Source of the DNA: Olavius algarvensis Delta 4 endosymbiont
GTDB lineage: Bacteria; Desulfobacterota; Desulfobacteria; Desulfobacterales; CAJINA01
Assembly: GCA_905176665.1 (NCBI GenBank)
Contig: CAJINA010000179.1
Span: forward strand, 1 to 43,701
Length of the DNA: 43,701 nucleotides
Reading direction: 5' to 3'
Shown here: one piece after another, positions 17,802 through 25,206 of the stretch
Numbering within the stretch: position 1 is the stretch's first letter
Layout: each line of letters opens with the position of its first letter
Made by a program: the position numbers and the translations under genes
The notes under the pieces: generated by a model
Told to the model about the DNA's origin: nothing
Database searches by the model: none
What the model saw: the letters and a program-made list of their open reading frames with translations, nothing else

Positions 17802-18371
17802 TTATTTGGCCCGTGACATGAATTTGCCGGTTTCGGTATTCACCCGGATAATTTCGCCAACGGATAAATATTCGGGTACCTGAACCACAACGCCAATGGA
17901 AAGGGTAGCCGGTTTGGTCCGATTGGTCGCCGAGGCGCCCTTCAAGGCCGGAGCAGTCTCCGTGATTTCCAGATCCATGGCCGCCGGCAATTCGATGCAC
18001 AGCGGATTGCCGTTAAGCAGCAGCACGGCAATGCCTTCCAACCCATCTTGCAGCCACTGGACCTGTTCCTCAAGAAAATCTTTTGAAAGGGTATACTGTT
18101 CGTAGTTTTCCGAGTCCATGAACGTATACAAGGACTGGTCCTGATAGAGGAAGCTGGAGGGCCGTCGCTCGAGATCCACCTCCTCCAGAAAGTCATTCCC
18201 CTTGAAGGTTTCGTCGAGTTTCTGCCCCGTGGCGACGTTGTTGAAACGCACTTTATAAAGCGTATTGGCACCCCGTGCGGACGGGGAATGGACTTCAATG
18301 GTTTTAACCTGATACGGCTGGTCATGGATATGGACGACATTTCCTTTTTGCAGGTTGCAAGCTTTGGGCAC
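17802..18371 (-). CDS. efpL: Elongation factor P-like protein EfpL (YeiP)
   Basis: 189 residues with the three-domain EF-P layout: KOW-like domain I with loop HSPSARGANTLYKVRF, OB domain II (FKGNDFLEEVDLERR, YTFMDSENYEQYTL), and domain III (LELPAAMDLEITETAP-type segment, KGASATNRTKPATLSIGVVVQVPEYLSVGE). The loop carries arginine (R33) where EF-P has its modified lysine, which with the SPxARGAxTLYK context marks the YeiP/EfpL branch. It relieves ribosome stalling at proline-rich and other difficult motifs. It lies 32 bases downstream of paralog B on the same strand, probably as one transcript. Confidence 0.93.
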   Translation of the reverse strand: MPKACNLQKGNVVHIHDQPYQVKTIEVHSPSARGANTLYKVRFNNVATGQKLDETFKGNDFLEEVDLERRPSSFLYQDQSLYTFMDSENYEQYTLSKDFLEEQVQWLQDGLEGIAVLLLNGNPLCIELPAAMDLEITETAPALKGASATNRTKPATLSIGVVVQVPEYLSVGEIIRVNTETGKFMSRAK

Positions 18372-18403
18372 GTGTTTGCTCCTTCTCTATTTTGAAACCA
18401 AAT

Positions 18404-19582
18404 CTAAACTCCGATGGCCTTGGCCCCCCGGCTTATGGTACCCAATTGGCCCGCCAGGTTTTTGATCTGGGCAGTGTTCGTGAAGCGCTTGAGTGAATCA
18501 GCCATGGAACGCGGCCCCAGGGGATCGATCTTCTGCAGGTCACCGACCAGTTTACGCGCTTCCTGGAAAACCTTGTTCATCTGCTCATCCAGTTTCATAC
18601 AGTTTCGGATCTCCTTGACGGTCTCATTCTTGGTCTTGATGAGTTCTTTGAGTGCCTTCTCATTTTTCTTGATGGCCTTGGGTTCATCTTTCAATTTAAG
18701 CTTCGCCAGATTGGCCTGGTAAGTACTAATCTGCTGATCCAGCTCCTTCACATTTTTGTCAGCCTCCGCTATGAAGGTCCGTCTCTGGGTGTGAAAGCGC
18801 GAGGCGTCGTCCAGGTGCTTGGACAATCCTTTGGTCTTGTCGCCGCTTTTCCCCAGGTGGGTGGCGATTTCGGCCAAATCCTTGGAGAGTTTTTCGATGG
18901 AGGCCTCCTGCATTTTGACGGTGTCCCGGATCTTTTTGCCCACATCGTAGACGCTTGACAGGGCCCCGATACCGGCGACCGCCAGGCCAATGGCGCCGAG
19001 TACGGCCGGTGCCGCCCCCAGCGTTGCCACCGAAGCCGCCACAGCCGCGGCCCCGGCGGCCAAAGCCAGGGTCCCGAGGATGACGCAGCCAGTCACATGC
19101 CGCACTTTTTTCCAGAATATGTCGCTTTTTATCTTCTTGGCCGCTGCCGCCTGGGCTTCCATTTCAAACGTCGTGTGCCATACAAGACTTTGCTGTTTAG
19201 CGATATTGTTGACCATGCCATCCAGGTAGGATTTGTATTCCTGCATCCCCTTCTGAAGTTTTTCCTGCAGGGGTTTGGCCTTCTTGATTTCACCCAGGAG
19301 CTCCCGCATATCTGTTGAAGACGTGGCCTTTTCATAATTGGCGCGCAGCGCATCGATGTCCTTTTGCATGGAGTCCAGGGGAACTTTCATGTGCTTGATC
19401 TGGGCCTCAAGTTTCTTGGTAAAAAGCTTCTGGTAATTTTTTTTGTAATACATCCACTTGATCCGCTCGTGGTCCTGATCGGCATCCATGGTGATTTCGC
19501 AGTCGGCTTTCAACTCCGGTGGTATTAAATCCTTGGTCTTGGGTACCGGCAGGGTGATGGTAAACTTTAATGTTTCCGCCAT
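18404..19582 (-). CDS. Long-helix protein with central hydrophobic hairpin (paralog B), alpha-PFT-like architecture
   Basis: ATG 19582 is preferred over the longer frame (19612) because AAAAAGGAGAA lies just before it; the protein is 392 residues with no signal peptide. A beta-rich start (LKFTITLPVPKTKDL) leads into long helices, then a glycine/alanine-rich hydrophobic segment at 163-211 (VTGCVILGTLALAAGAAA and LGAIGLAVAGIGALSS around a GAAP turn), then coiled coil to the C-terminus. It shares motifs and layout with paralog A at 16534-17727, with clear sequence divergence. It is followed at 32 bases by efpL. Pore-forming, membrane-remodelling or structural roles are all possible; no family was recognised. 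Confidence 0.75.
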   Translation of the reverse strand: MAETLKFTITLPVPKTKDLIPPELKADCEITMDADQDHERIKWMYYKKNYQKLFTKKLEAQIKHMKVPLDSMQKDIDALRANYEKATSSTDMRELLGEIKKAKPLQEKLQKGMQEYKSYLDGMVNNIAKQQSLVWHTTFEMEAQAAAAKKIKSDIFWKKVRHVTGCVILGTLALAAGAAAVAASVATLGAAPAVLGAIGLAVAGIGALSSVYDVGKKIRDTVKMQEASIEKLSKDLAEIATHLGKSGDKTKGLSKHLDDASRFHTQRRTFIAEADKNVKELDQQISTYQANLAKLKLKDEPKAIKKNEKALKELIKTKNETVKEIRNCMKLDEQMNKVFQEARKLVGDLQKIDPLGPRSMADSLKRFTNTAQIKNLAGQLGTISRGAKAIGV

Positions 19583-20029
19583 ATCCGTTCTCCTTTTTCC
19601 CGGGGTCCGCATTTTGCCGGCCTGAACCTGGTTTTATAAGCTTTAGGTATACAGACCATCTCACTCAAGCAAACAAGTTTTGGTCAGGTAACTTCCCCGA
19701 GAATCGCCTACCTGACTTAATGAGTCTTAGATTACTATTGTAGACTTTCAAAACTAATGAATACGATGGGGATTGTCAAGATCGCTATGGACGCTAACCT
19801 TTTAAGATTATGAGACTTTGGCCATTGTCCAGCCGGGTTGTAAACCAGTGCGCGGTTTGCAGGGGATCCGCTGCGGGCATGCTTGATCGCCTGGGGTGTA
19901 TCCGGTGCAGACAAATGCGGCCTGTACACCGTCAATAGTTGACAACCACTCGGCTCGCCCTCATATTAGTCAGTAGCCTTCAGCGCGGTATGCTAAACAC
20001 CTTGAATTGGAATCAAATCGCGAGGTTCT
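19583..20029. other. 447-base intergenic region between divergent genes
   Basis: No convincing gene is seen; a 66-codon minus-strand frame at 19735-19935 has neither protein-like composition nor a ribosome binding site. A TTGACA at 19939-19944 with ATATTA 18 bases further could be a promoter for the selenoprotein gene. The paralog B promoter must also lie here. Confidence 0.4.
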
Positions 20030-20455
20030 ATGATGTACTTGCTTACCATAAAGCGGCTCTTCACGGTACTCCTGATCGCGATCCTGCTGCTCCCGGCATG
20101 CTCTTCCCGCCAGGACGAATCCGCTACCGTTATCAATTGGCTCCCCTACGCGGAGGGCCTGCAGTCCGCCAGTACCCATGGCAAAAAGGTGTTTCTCTAT
20201 TTTCGGGCGGACTGGTGACCGTACTGTCTGAAAATGGACAAGGTCCTTGTCCAAGAACAGGTCCACTCCTTATTGAACGACCGGTTCGTGGCCATCAAGA
20301 TCAACCTCGACCGCGAGAGAGACCTGGCCCGCAAATACCGGGTCGGCGGCATACCGGCGCTCTTGTTTTTCGACCGGCAGGGAAACTTGCAAGAACGCAT
20401 CAACGGCTACGTTCCGATGGACAATCTGGTCGCTACTCTGAAAAAAATCGGCTAA
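20030..20455 (+). CDS. Selenocysteine-containing thioredoxin-fold lipoprotein (UxxC)
   Basis: One frame of 141 residues from ATG 20030 (GAGGT just upstream) to TAA 20453-20455, read through TGA 20216-20218 as selenocysteine. Residues 10-24 form a lipoprotein signal ending in the lipobox LPAC (C24). The thioredoxin fold follows: KKVFLYFRADW, then U63-P64-Y65-C66 in place of the usual C-x-x-C. The cis-proline motif GGIPALLFF (P109) and NGYVPMDNLVATLKKIG complete the fold. Without readthrough neither fragment makes sense. With it, the only missing part is the nucleophilic cysteine, exactly where Sec is expected. A hairpin with a GGTCC loop sits at SECIS distance. The protein is probably a membrane-anchored periplasmic reductase or disulfide handler; the partner is unknown. 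Confidence 0.88.
20236..20252 (+). promoter_or_regulatory. SECIS-like hairpin in the thioredoxin gene
   Basis: GGACAA (20236-20241) pairs perfectly with TTGTCC (20247-20252) around GGTCC, beginning 17 bases after the TGA. The loop starts 23 bases after the TGA. The fdhA hairpin in this window has the same kind of loop (GGTCT) after a six-base-pair stem, which supports selenocysteine insertion at both. Confidence 0.8.
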
Positions 20456-20457
20456 TT

Positions 20458-20623
20458 AGTGTCCATCCACAAACGGCATCTTTTGGCCCATAGCGGCGTT
20501 TTCACTTTTTTGAGCACGCAGTGAAGCTTTAGCGCTATCCTCAAAATAGCGTACTATGCTTGTGGTTTCAAAAGCGCTCAAGCCTTGCTCTGAACCAAAA
20601 CCTCCCGTTTGTGAATGGACACT
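20458..20623. repeat. 166-bp terminal-inverted-repeat element (type B)
   Basis: The ends AGTGTCCATCCACAAACGG (20458-20476) and its complement (20605-20623) match at 18 of 19 bases. The interior has no coding potential. It contains a 36-base core (20513-20548, minus orientation) that matches 21794-21829 of a type A element at about 30 positions. It begins two bases after the selenoprotein stop codon. This is a MITE-like, non-autonomous element; no target-site duplication is evident. Confidence 0.7.
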
Positions 20624-20749
20624 GTCTAACACCCTGTCAATATAGCCGATATATCATCTCTTGATATCGACCTTCGGTCGTCAAACATGCCCCTGTAAGA
20701 TTTCTTCAGAAAAAATTAAAGATTTCCTCCCCCAAGCCGATAGTAAGAA

Positions 20750-20852
20750 CAGGACAGCTAGCCGCAGGGCAAAACTTCCGAAAGGAAGCGGCGCAAAGCT
20801 TCCGGCCTAAATCCTTAAACCGGGACACGGCAGCGGGGCTGCATGGCAGGAT
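20750..20852 (+). promoter_or_regulatory. GEMM (cyclic dinucleotide) riboswitch
   Basis: The aptamer signature is clear: GCAGGGCAAA, a stem CTTCC-GAAA-GGAAG with a GNRA tetraloop (20775-20788), the conserved GCGCAAAGC (20791-20799), a tetraloop receptor in CCGGCCTAAA, and a closing arm ending GGCAGCGGGGCTGC. This is the class I cyclic di-GMP riboswitch layout. A minority of family members, known from Geobacter, bind cGAMP instead, and the class depends on one purine in the GGG region that I cannot assign with certainty. It is followed by an intrinsic terminator, so it acts by transcription attenuation on the PAS gene. Confidence 0.88.
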
Positions 20853-20894
20853 CTCCCGACAATCTGAAGAGGCCCCCCGGCCTCGCCATTGCAC

Positions 20895-20926
20895 CCCGTA
20901 CTGAGTTTCTGTACGGGTTTTCTGTT
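20895..20926 (+). terminator. Riboswitch expression platform: intrinsic terminator
   Basis: CCCGTAC (20895-20901) pairs perfectly with GTACGGG (20911-20917), then TTTTCTGTT. It lies between the aptamer and the ribosome binding site (AAAGGAGG, 20930-20937), so ligand binding can switch readthrough into the PAS gene. Confidence 0.85.
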
Positions 20927-20942
20927 CTCAAAGGAGGCTGCC

Positions 20943-21719
20943 ATGCACAATGAGCAATTGTACTCGAAACTGGGCCGCAAAATCCGGGAACTGGAGCAGG
21001 ATTTCAAGGATTACCTGCGCGGCCTTGAAAAGAGTGTTCAGGAGCGTTCGCGCGAACTAGAGGCCGCGAACGTGAAACTGAAAGCCGAAGTAAAGGGCCG
21101 CAAAAAAGCTCAGCATGAAATCCAGCAGGTAAAACGGGAATGGGAAATCACCTTCGGCGCCATGGTGGACTGGGTCAGCCTCGTGCACCTGGATGGCACC
21201 ATTATCCGTAGCAACCGGCGGGGCGCCCAGATGTTCAAGGCCCCGGTCCGGGACCTGACCGGCATGAATATCTGCCAGGTCCTGCATGGGACGCCCCACA
21301 CCGTATCCGAATGTCCCATGTCGGCTGCCATCGCTTCCGGACGACGTAAAAGTGTCGAGCTCCAGCTCGCGGACGGCCGCTGGATGATGATCTCCATTGA
21401 CCCCCTCATTGATGACAACAACAATCTGCTGCATGTTGTCCATATCAGCCGGGATATTACGGAACGGAAAGCCATCGAGGTCGAAAGGGAAAAAATGGTC
21501 CTTGAACTCAAGGCCGCCCTGGCCGATGTCAAAATCCTGAGCGGGCTGCTCCCGATCTGTGCGGTCTGCAAAAAAATCCGGGACGACAAGGGCTACTGGA
21601 ACCAGATCGAAGCCTATATCCACAAACATTCGGGGACCCGTTTCAGTCATGGTATCTGCCCGGATTGCGCCCATGAGTTATACCCGGATCTGGATCTGGA
21701 TCTGGGCAAAAAAACATAG
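20943..21719 (+). CDS. PAS-domain protein with C-terminal CxxC/CxxC motif, riboswitch controlled
   Basis: ATG 20943 follows AAAGGAGG by five bases; the protein is 258 residues. It has a coiled coil (about 5-60), one PAS domain (about 62-175, ending HISRDITERKAIE), a short helix, and a C-terminal module LPICAVCKKIRDDKGYWNQIEAYI...HGICPDCAHELYP. The cysteines stand in two CxxC pairs. This tail recurs at the C-terminus of many PAS sensors in Desulfobacterota and related phyla; its role is not established, and zinc or redox sensing is plausible. There is no kinase, cyclase or GGDEF output, so it probably signals by protein contact. Its expression is set by the riboswitch and terminator in its leader, linking it to cyclic dinucleotide levels. 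Confidence 0.87.
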   Translation: MHNEQLYSKLGRKIRELEQDFKDYLRGLEKSVQERSRELEAANVKLKAEVKGRKKAQHEIQQVKREWEITFGAMVDWVSLVHLDGTIIRSNRRGAQMFKAPVRDLTGMNICQVLHGTPHTVSECPMSAAIASGRRKSVELQLADGRWMMISIDPLIDDNNNLLHVVHISRDITERKAIEVEREKMVLELKAALADVKILSGLLPICAVCKKIRDDKGYWNQIEAYIHKHSGTRFSHGICPDCAHELYPDLDLDLGKKT

Positions 21720-21883
21720 ACGCTGTCTCAAAAAAAAAAGATTTAGGTTCAAGGTGCGGCGGATGCTACATTCGAACCGGAAGAATACTGCTGTATTGCG
21801 AGGATAGCGCGGGAGCTTCACTTCGTGCTGAATTTAGCGCCCAACGCCGAGATTGGACCAAAAGACTTTTATGAGATAGCTTC
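21719..21883. repeat. Terminal-inverted-repeat element, type A copy 1
   Basis: The left end GACGCTGTCTCAAAAAA matches the complement of the right end TTTTATGAGATAGCTTC at most positions. Just inside, GATTTAGGTTCAA faces TTGGACCAAAAGAC. A 29-base stretch near the right end (21838-21866) is identical to 40556-40584 in copy 3 and differs at three positions from copy 2 (36025-36053). The element starts on the last base of the PAS gene's stop codon. The following bases to 22000 hold no visible gene. Confidence 0.7.
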
Positions 21884-22000
21884 CAATGTAACTTGCGTAT
21901 TGCCTTAGCGATCCGGATTGCGTAAAACGATCCTGCTTGTCCACACGGCCCAAGACGGATTAACTACCTGTTTGCGGAGTACGCCATATCTGCCACTGAT

Positions 22001-23176
22001 TTGAAACCGACTTTGCAGGCCTACCGCTCCCTGCTGTTCATTTGTTGCGCGGTCACTTTTGGGTGCTATTTTTCCACCTCCATGCGCCTGCCGGTCGTGC
22101 CGCTGTATGCCCGCACACTAGGCATCACGACCGCCCAGATCGGTCTCTTCAATGCAGCTTTCTTTCTCATGGCCGGACTGCTCTCCCTGCCCATGGGGGC
22201 CGTATCCGACCGGACCGGCAGTAAACCGGTGGCTGCCGCCGGGCTTACGATCCTGGCCGCAACCGCATTTGCCCTGCTGCTCTGCGACACGTTTGGGTCC
22301 CTGACCCTGGCCTATCTGTTTTTCGGGCTTGGGACAGCCGCCTTTGGACCGACAATGATGTCCTTTGTGGCCCAGATCTCTCCGTCCACCCACCTGGGAC
22401 GATCCTATGGCTGGTATACCACGGCCCTGTTCTGCGGTATGAGTTTAGGTCCGGCGGTAGGGGGCTTCATGGCCCAGCGAACCGGGTTCGAGCCGGTGTT
22501 TAACTTTATCGGCATCACCCTGCTCTGTGTCCTGGGAGCCCTGGTGTTCTGCCTGCCCGGACAGGCATCTACCGCTAAAGGGGGGGCCGCCGCTGCTGAA
22601 GGAAGACCCGCCTTGCGCGAGCTCTTCAAAAATCGCCCTTTGATGGCTTGCTGGTTTGTCACCCTGAACGCCTGCTTCGGGTTGGGCATGTTCATCAGTT
22701 TCATCCCCCTGCACGCGCACAACGCCGGTTTGAACGTCAAGGAGATCGGCCTGGTTTTTTTCGCACAGGGTCTGTGCAACGGTTTCTCGCGGATACCCTT
22801 CGGCCATCTCAGTGATAAGGTCTCCCGGCGCGGCAGACTGGTTATGATCGGCCTGGCCGGATACACCGTTTCATTGGGCGGTTTCGGCACGTCGCAAACG
22901 CTTTGGCATTTCCTCGGGTACGCCGTTCTATCGGGATGCAGTATGGGGCTCGCCTTTACTTCGGTGGGGGCTCTCATCGCCGAAGTGGTACCGGCCGAAT
23001 CCCGGGGGGTGGCCATGGGCGGTTACAACACCTGTATTTACTTCGGCATGATGTTGAGCAGCGCCTGCATGGGCGGTATCATTCAGGTCATCGGTTTTGC
23101 CTACGGGTTTTACCTGACGGCGGTTTTGAACGCCGCCGCGATCGGTGTTTTCTGGCACCTTTATCGGCGTCAATGA
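22001..23176 (+). CDS. MFS transporter (12 TM)
   Basis: 391 residues with about twelve hydrophobic segments. The MFS signature between TM2 and TM3 is GAVSDRTGSKPVAAAG, with a weaker copy in the second half (GHLSDKVSRRGRLVMIG). The two six-helix halves are separated by a charged loop near residue 200. It is probably an efflux or metabolite transporter; substrate not inferable. The best start seen is TTG 22001, without a clear Shine-Dalgarno. Its last seven bases overlap the convergent rhomboid gene. Confidence 0.88.
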   Translation: MKPTLQAYRSLLFICCAVTFGCYFSTSMRLPVVPLYARTLGITTAQIGLFNAAFFLMAGLLSLPMGAVSDRTGSKPVAAAGLTILAATAFALLLCDTFGSLTLAYLFFGLGTAAFGPTMMSFVAQISPSTHLGRSYGWYTTALFCGMSLGPAVGGFMAQRTGFEPVFNFIGITLLCVLGALVFCLPGQASTAKGGAAAAEGRPALRELFKNRPLMACWFVTLNACFGLGMFISFIPLHAHNAGLNVKEIGLVFFAQGLCNGFSRIPFGHLSDKVSRRGRLVMIGLAGYTVSLGGFGTSQTLWHFLGYAVLSGCSMGLAFTSVGALIAEVVPAESRGVAMGGYNTCIYFGMMLSSACMGGIIQVIGFAYGFYLTAVLNAAAIGVFWHLYRRQ

Positions 23177-23907
23177 TAGGTAGGCTTGTCGTCATCCTTC
23201 CCTTTTTTCCCGTCAATGACCGTAAACCGCGACTTGCGCCGGTTAAGGCGCCACTGCAGATACTTGAGATAAAGCAGTTGCGGATCCAGATAGGTACCCG
23301 GCGCCTTGAAATAGGCCCAGCCGCAGAGAATCCCGCCCAGATGGTAGGCGCCATACGGATTGGCTTTGGCCAGAAAGGTTAAGAGGGTAATCCCGGCGGT
23401 ACCGTAGCTGATATATTTGGCCTTTACCGGCAGGATAAACATCAGCAAGATGCTGGCTTCGGGATTCAGCAGGCCGAACACAACTATCAGAGCCAACAGG
23501 CTGGGAAGCATACCCATAAAAGGTGCATTGAAGCCGGCCACCCCGCCCAGGGCCATGCCGGCCAGCGCGGCCCCTATTGCGGAAAGATAAAACAAGGCCA
23601 GGAAGCGGCCGGTACCCAGGGCAAATTCTATCGGCGCGGCAAAAAAATAAAGAATCAGGGCATTGATCAGGAATCCCAGCGGGGCTTGCGGGTTGTGGAT
23701 AAAAGGGTGTGTCACGATTTGCCAAACATGGAAGCCGTCGGCAGTCGGCGGATAGAGCTGCAAAAAGGCGACTACCGGTATATGCAGCCAGTGCTCCAAC
23801 AACAACTCCGCCACATAGACGACGGTATACAATATAAGGAGCCGTTTTCCGATCTTGGTAAGCCGGGTTCCGAAACCGAACGAGCTGCGCATGCGATCTG
23901 GGTTCAC
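23170..23907 (-). CDS. Rhomboid-family membrane protein lacking the catalytic serine
   Basis: 245 residues, GTG start with GGGAGAGG upstream (ATG at codon 6 is an alternative), and six membrane segments. The rhomboid fold is seen from HVWQIVTHPFIHNP through the helix carrying GFNAPFMG (125-132) to AYHLGGILCGWAYF with the catalytic-site histidine H189. In active rhomboid proteases the former motif is G-x-S-x; here the serine position is N127, so peptidase activity is unlikely. It is probably an iRhom-like chaperone or binding protein. It lies 15 bases downstream of glpB on the same strand. Confidence 0.8.
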   Translation of the reverse strand: MNPDRMRSSFGFGTRLTKIGKRLLILYTVVYVAELLLEHWLHIPVVAFLQLYPPTADGFHVWQIVTHPFIHNPQAPLGFLINALILYFFAAPIEFALGTGRFLALFYLSAIGAALAGMALGGVAGFNAPFMGMLPSLLALIVVFGLLNPEASILLMFILPVKAKYISYGTAGITLLTFLAKANPYGAYHLGGILCGWAYFKAPGTYLDPQLLYLKYLQWRLNRRKSRFTVIDGKKGKDDDKPTYH

Positions 23908-23922
23908 ACCTTTGTCCTCTCC

Positions 23923-25206
23923 CTATCCATCCATTTTTATCGCTTCCACGGCCGCGTAAGCGGTTGCAATGGCCAGCCCGCTGCCGCATTTTCTGCGCAT
24001 CCAGTCCTGGTGGGCCAGGATGGATCCGGCGGCGTACAGGTTACGAAAAACGGGGGTCCCTTTTTCGCCCAGCGGGCGCATGCGTTGGTCGGTTTCCAGG
24101 CCCGCCCGGTTCACGGCATGCCCGCGGGGGTCCAGGAAGTAATGCCGGTGCCACTCCCGCCGGGACAGGGGCTGATAAACCGGCAGTCCAAACAGCGGCT
24201 CACGGATACCCGCCTGGTCCGCCTGCAGGCCTTTGCCCAGAAACCGCCCACCGGCCAGCAACACCCGCCAGGCATGGATCATCTCTTCACCGGCATGATC
24301 AGCAATGGTGAGGACGAACGCACCGTCCGACTCCGGACGGACGGCCTGGACCCGCTTTTCACGATACAGGCTGACACCCAGTTGCGCAATGTTCTCTGAA
24401 AACGTATCCCGCAGGCGCAGACCCGGAACGCCCGGCGGCATGGTGGGTATTTCAAAAACCGGTACCGCCAGCTGCTCGGCCAGGGCCGCAGCCACGGCCA
24501 GACTGTTGCGAACACCTAAGATAGCCGGCAGGCCAACTACCACGGCATCCTTTAGATGGGGCTTTATCCGGGCGGCCAGCTCAGCCAGGTTCTGCGGCTG
24601 CTCCAGTTGGCGGGCCATGGTCTCGGTGTAGAGTTCCGTCAGGTGATCACTGCCGGGAAAGTCTATGGTAACCGTCCGCAGCTTTGGCCAGCGTGTATCC
24701 CAGACAGCGGCAATCTGTCGGGCGGAAAATCCCCTGAGCCCTCGGATGTCGATCAGCAGGCACGGCTGCTGGTCTTGCAGCGCCTTTACGCCGGCCCACA
24801 TAGTTTCCGGCGCAGCGTAGGTCGGTTTGGTGGTACCCAGGGGGGTCAGGACCTGCGCATTTTTCTTGGCGTCCCGGCGGTAGGGCAGGCCGGATGCCTC
24901 TAAAAAGCGGAAGAATTCATCCAGGGCCGTGCGGATAATGTCCGGCGCCAGTCGAGCCAGGGGATGGTCGGGCTCATCCCGGGCCAGTTGGACCAGCCCC
25001 ACCCAGGGATCGCTCAAGATACGGCCATTTTCAGGGGGATGAACACCCAGGAGGTCCAGGTAGCCGCTGGCAAAGATGATTTCACCGGTCTCGCCGACCT
25101 GCGCGGTAGTCAGACCGCGGTTGGCCGCAAACACGGCCGCGGCGGCCCCGGCCATCCCGGTGCCGATTACCACCAGGTCCAATTTCTGTTCCTTTAATAC
25201 ATTCAT
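23923..25206 (-). CDS. glpB: Anaerobic glycerol-3-phosphate dehydrogenase subunit B
   Basis: 427 residues. The FAD/Rossmann start VVIGTGMAGAAAAVFAANRG is followed by the GlpB-type ETGEIIFASGYLDLLGVHPP. A C-terminal dinucleotide block, NLYAAGSILAHQDWMRRKCGSGLAIATAYAAVEAI, closes it. In E. coli GlpB is a flavin subunit of the GlpABC complex, passing electrons from glycerol-3-phosphate to menaquinone. The start overlaps the glpA stop as ATGA, showing translational coupling. No glpC (membrane FeS anchor) follows; the next gene is the rhomboid, so the electron acceptor must be encoded elsewhere or differ. Confidence 0.9.
   Translation of the reverse strand: MNVLKEQKLDLVVIGTGMAGAAAAVFAANRGLTTAQVGETGEIIFASGYLDLLGVHPPENGRILSDPWVGLVQLARDEPDHPLARLAPDIIRTALDEFFRFLEASGLPYRRDAKKNAQVLTPLGTTKPTYAAPETMWAGVKALQDQQPCLLIDIRGLRGFSARQIAAVWDTRWPKLRTVTIDFPGSDHLTELYTETMARQLEQPQNLAELAARIKPHLKDAVVVGLPAILGVRNSLAVAAALAEQLAVPVFEIPTMPPGVPGLRLRDTFSENIAQLGVSLYREKRVQAVRPESDGAFVLTIADHAGEEMIHAWRVLLAGGRFLGKGLQADQAGIREPLFGLPVYQPLSRREWHRHYFLDPRGHAVNRAGLETDQRMRPLGEKGTPVFRNLYAAGSILAHQDWMRRKCGSGLAIATAYAAVEAIKMDG

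Noticed and set aside
19735..19935. 66-codon minus-strand frame
   Set aside because: No ribosome binding site and a C-terminal hydrophobic stretch only. It lies in a region expected to hold promoters.
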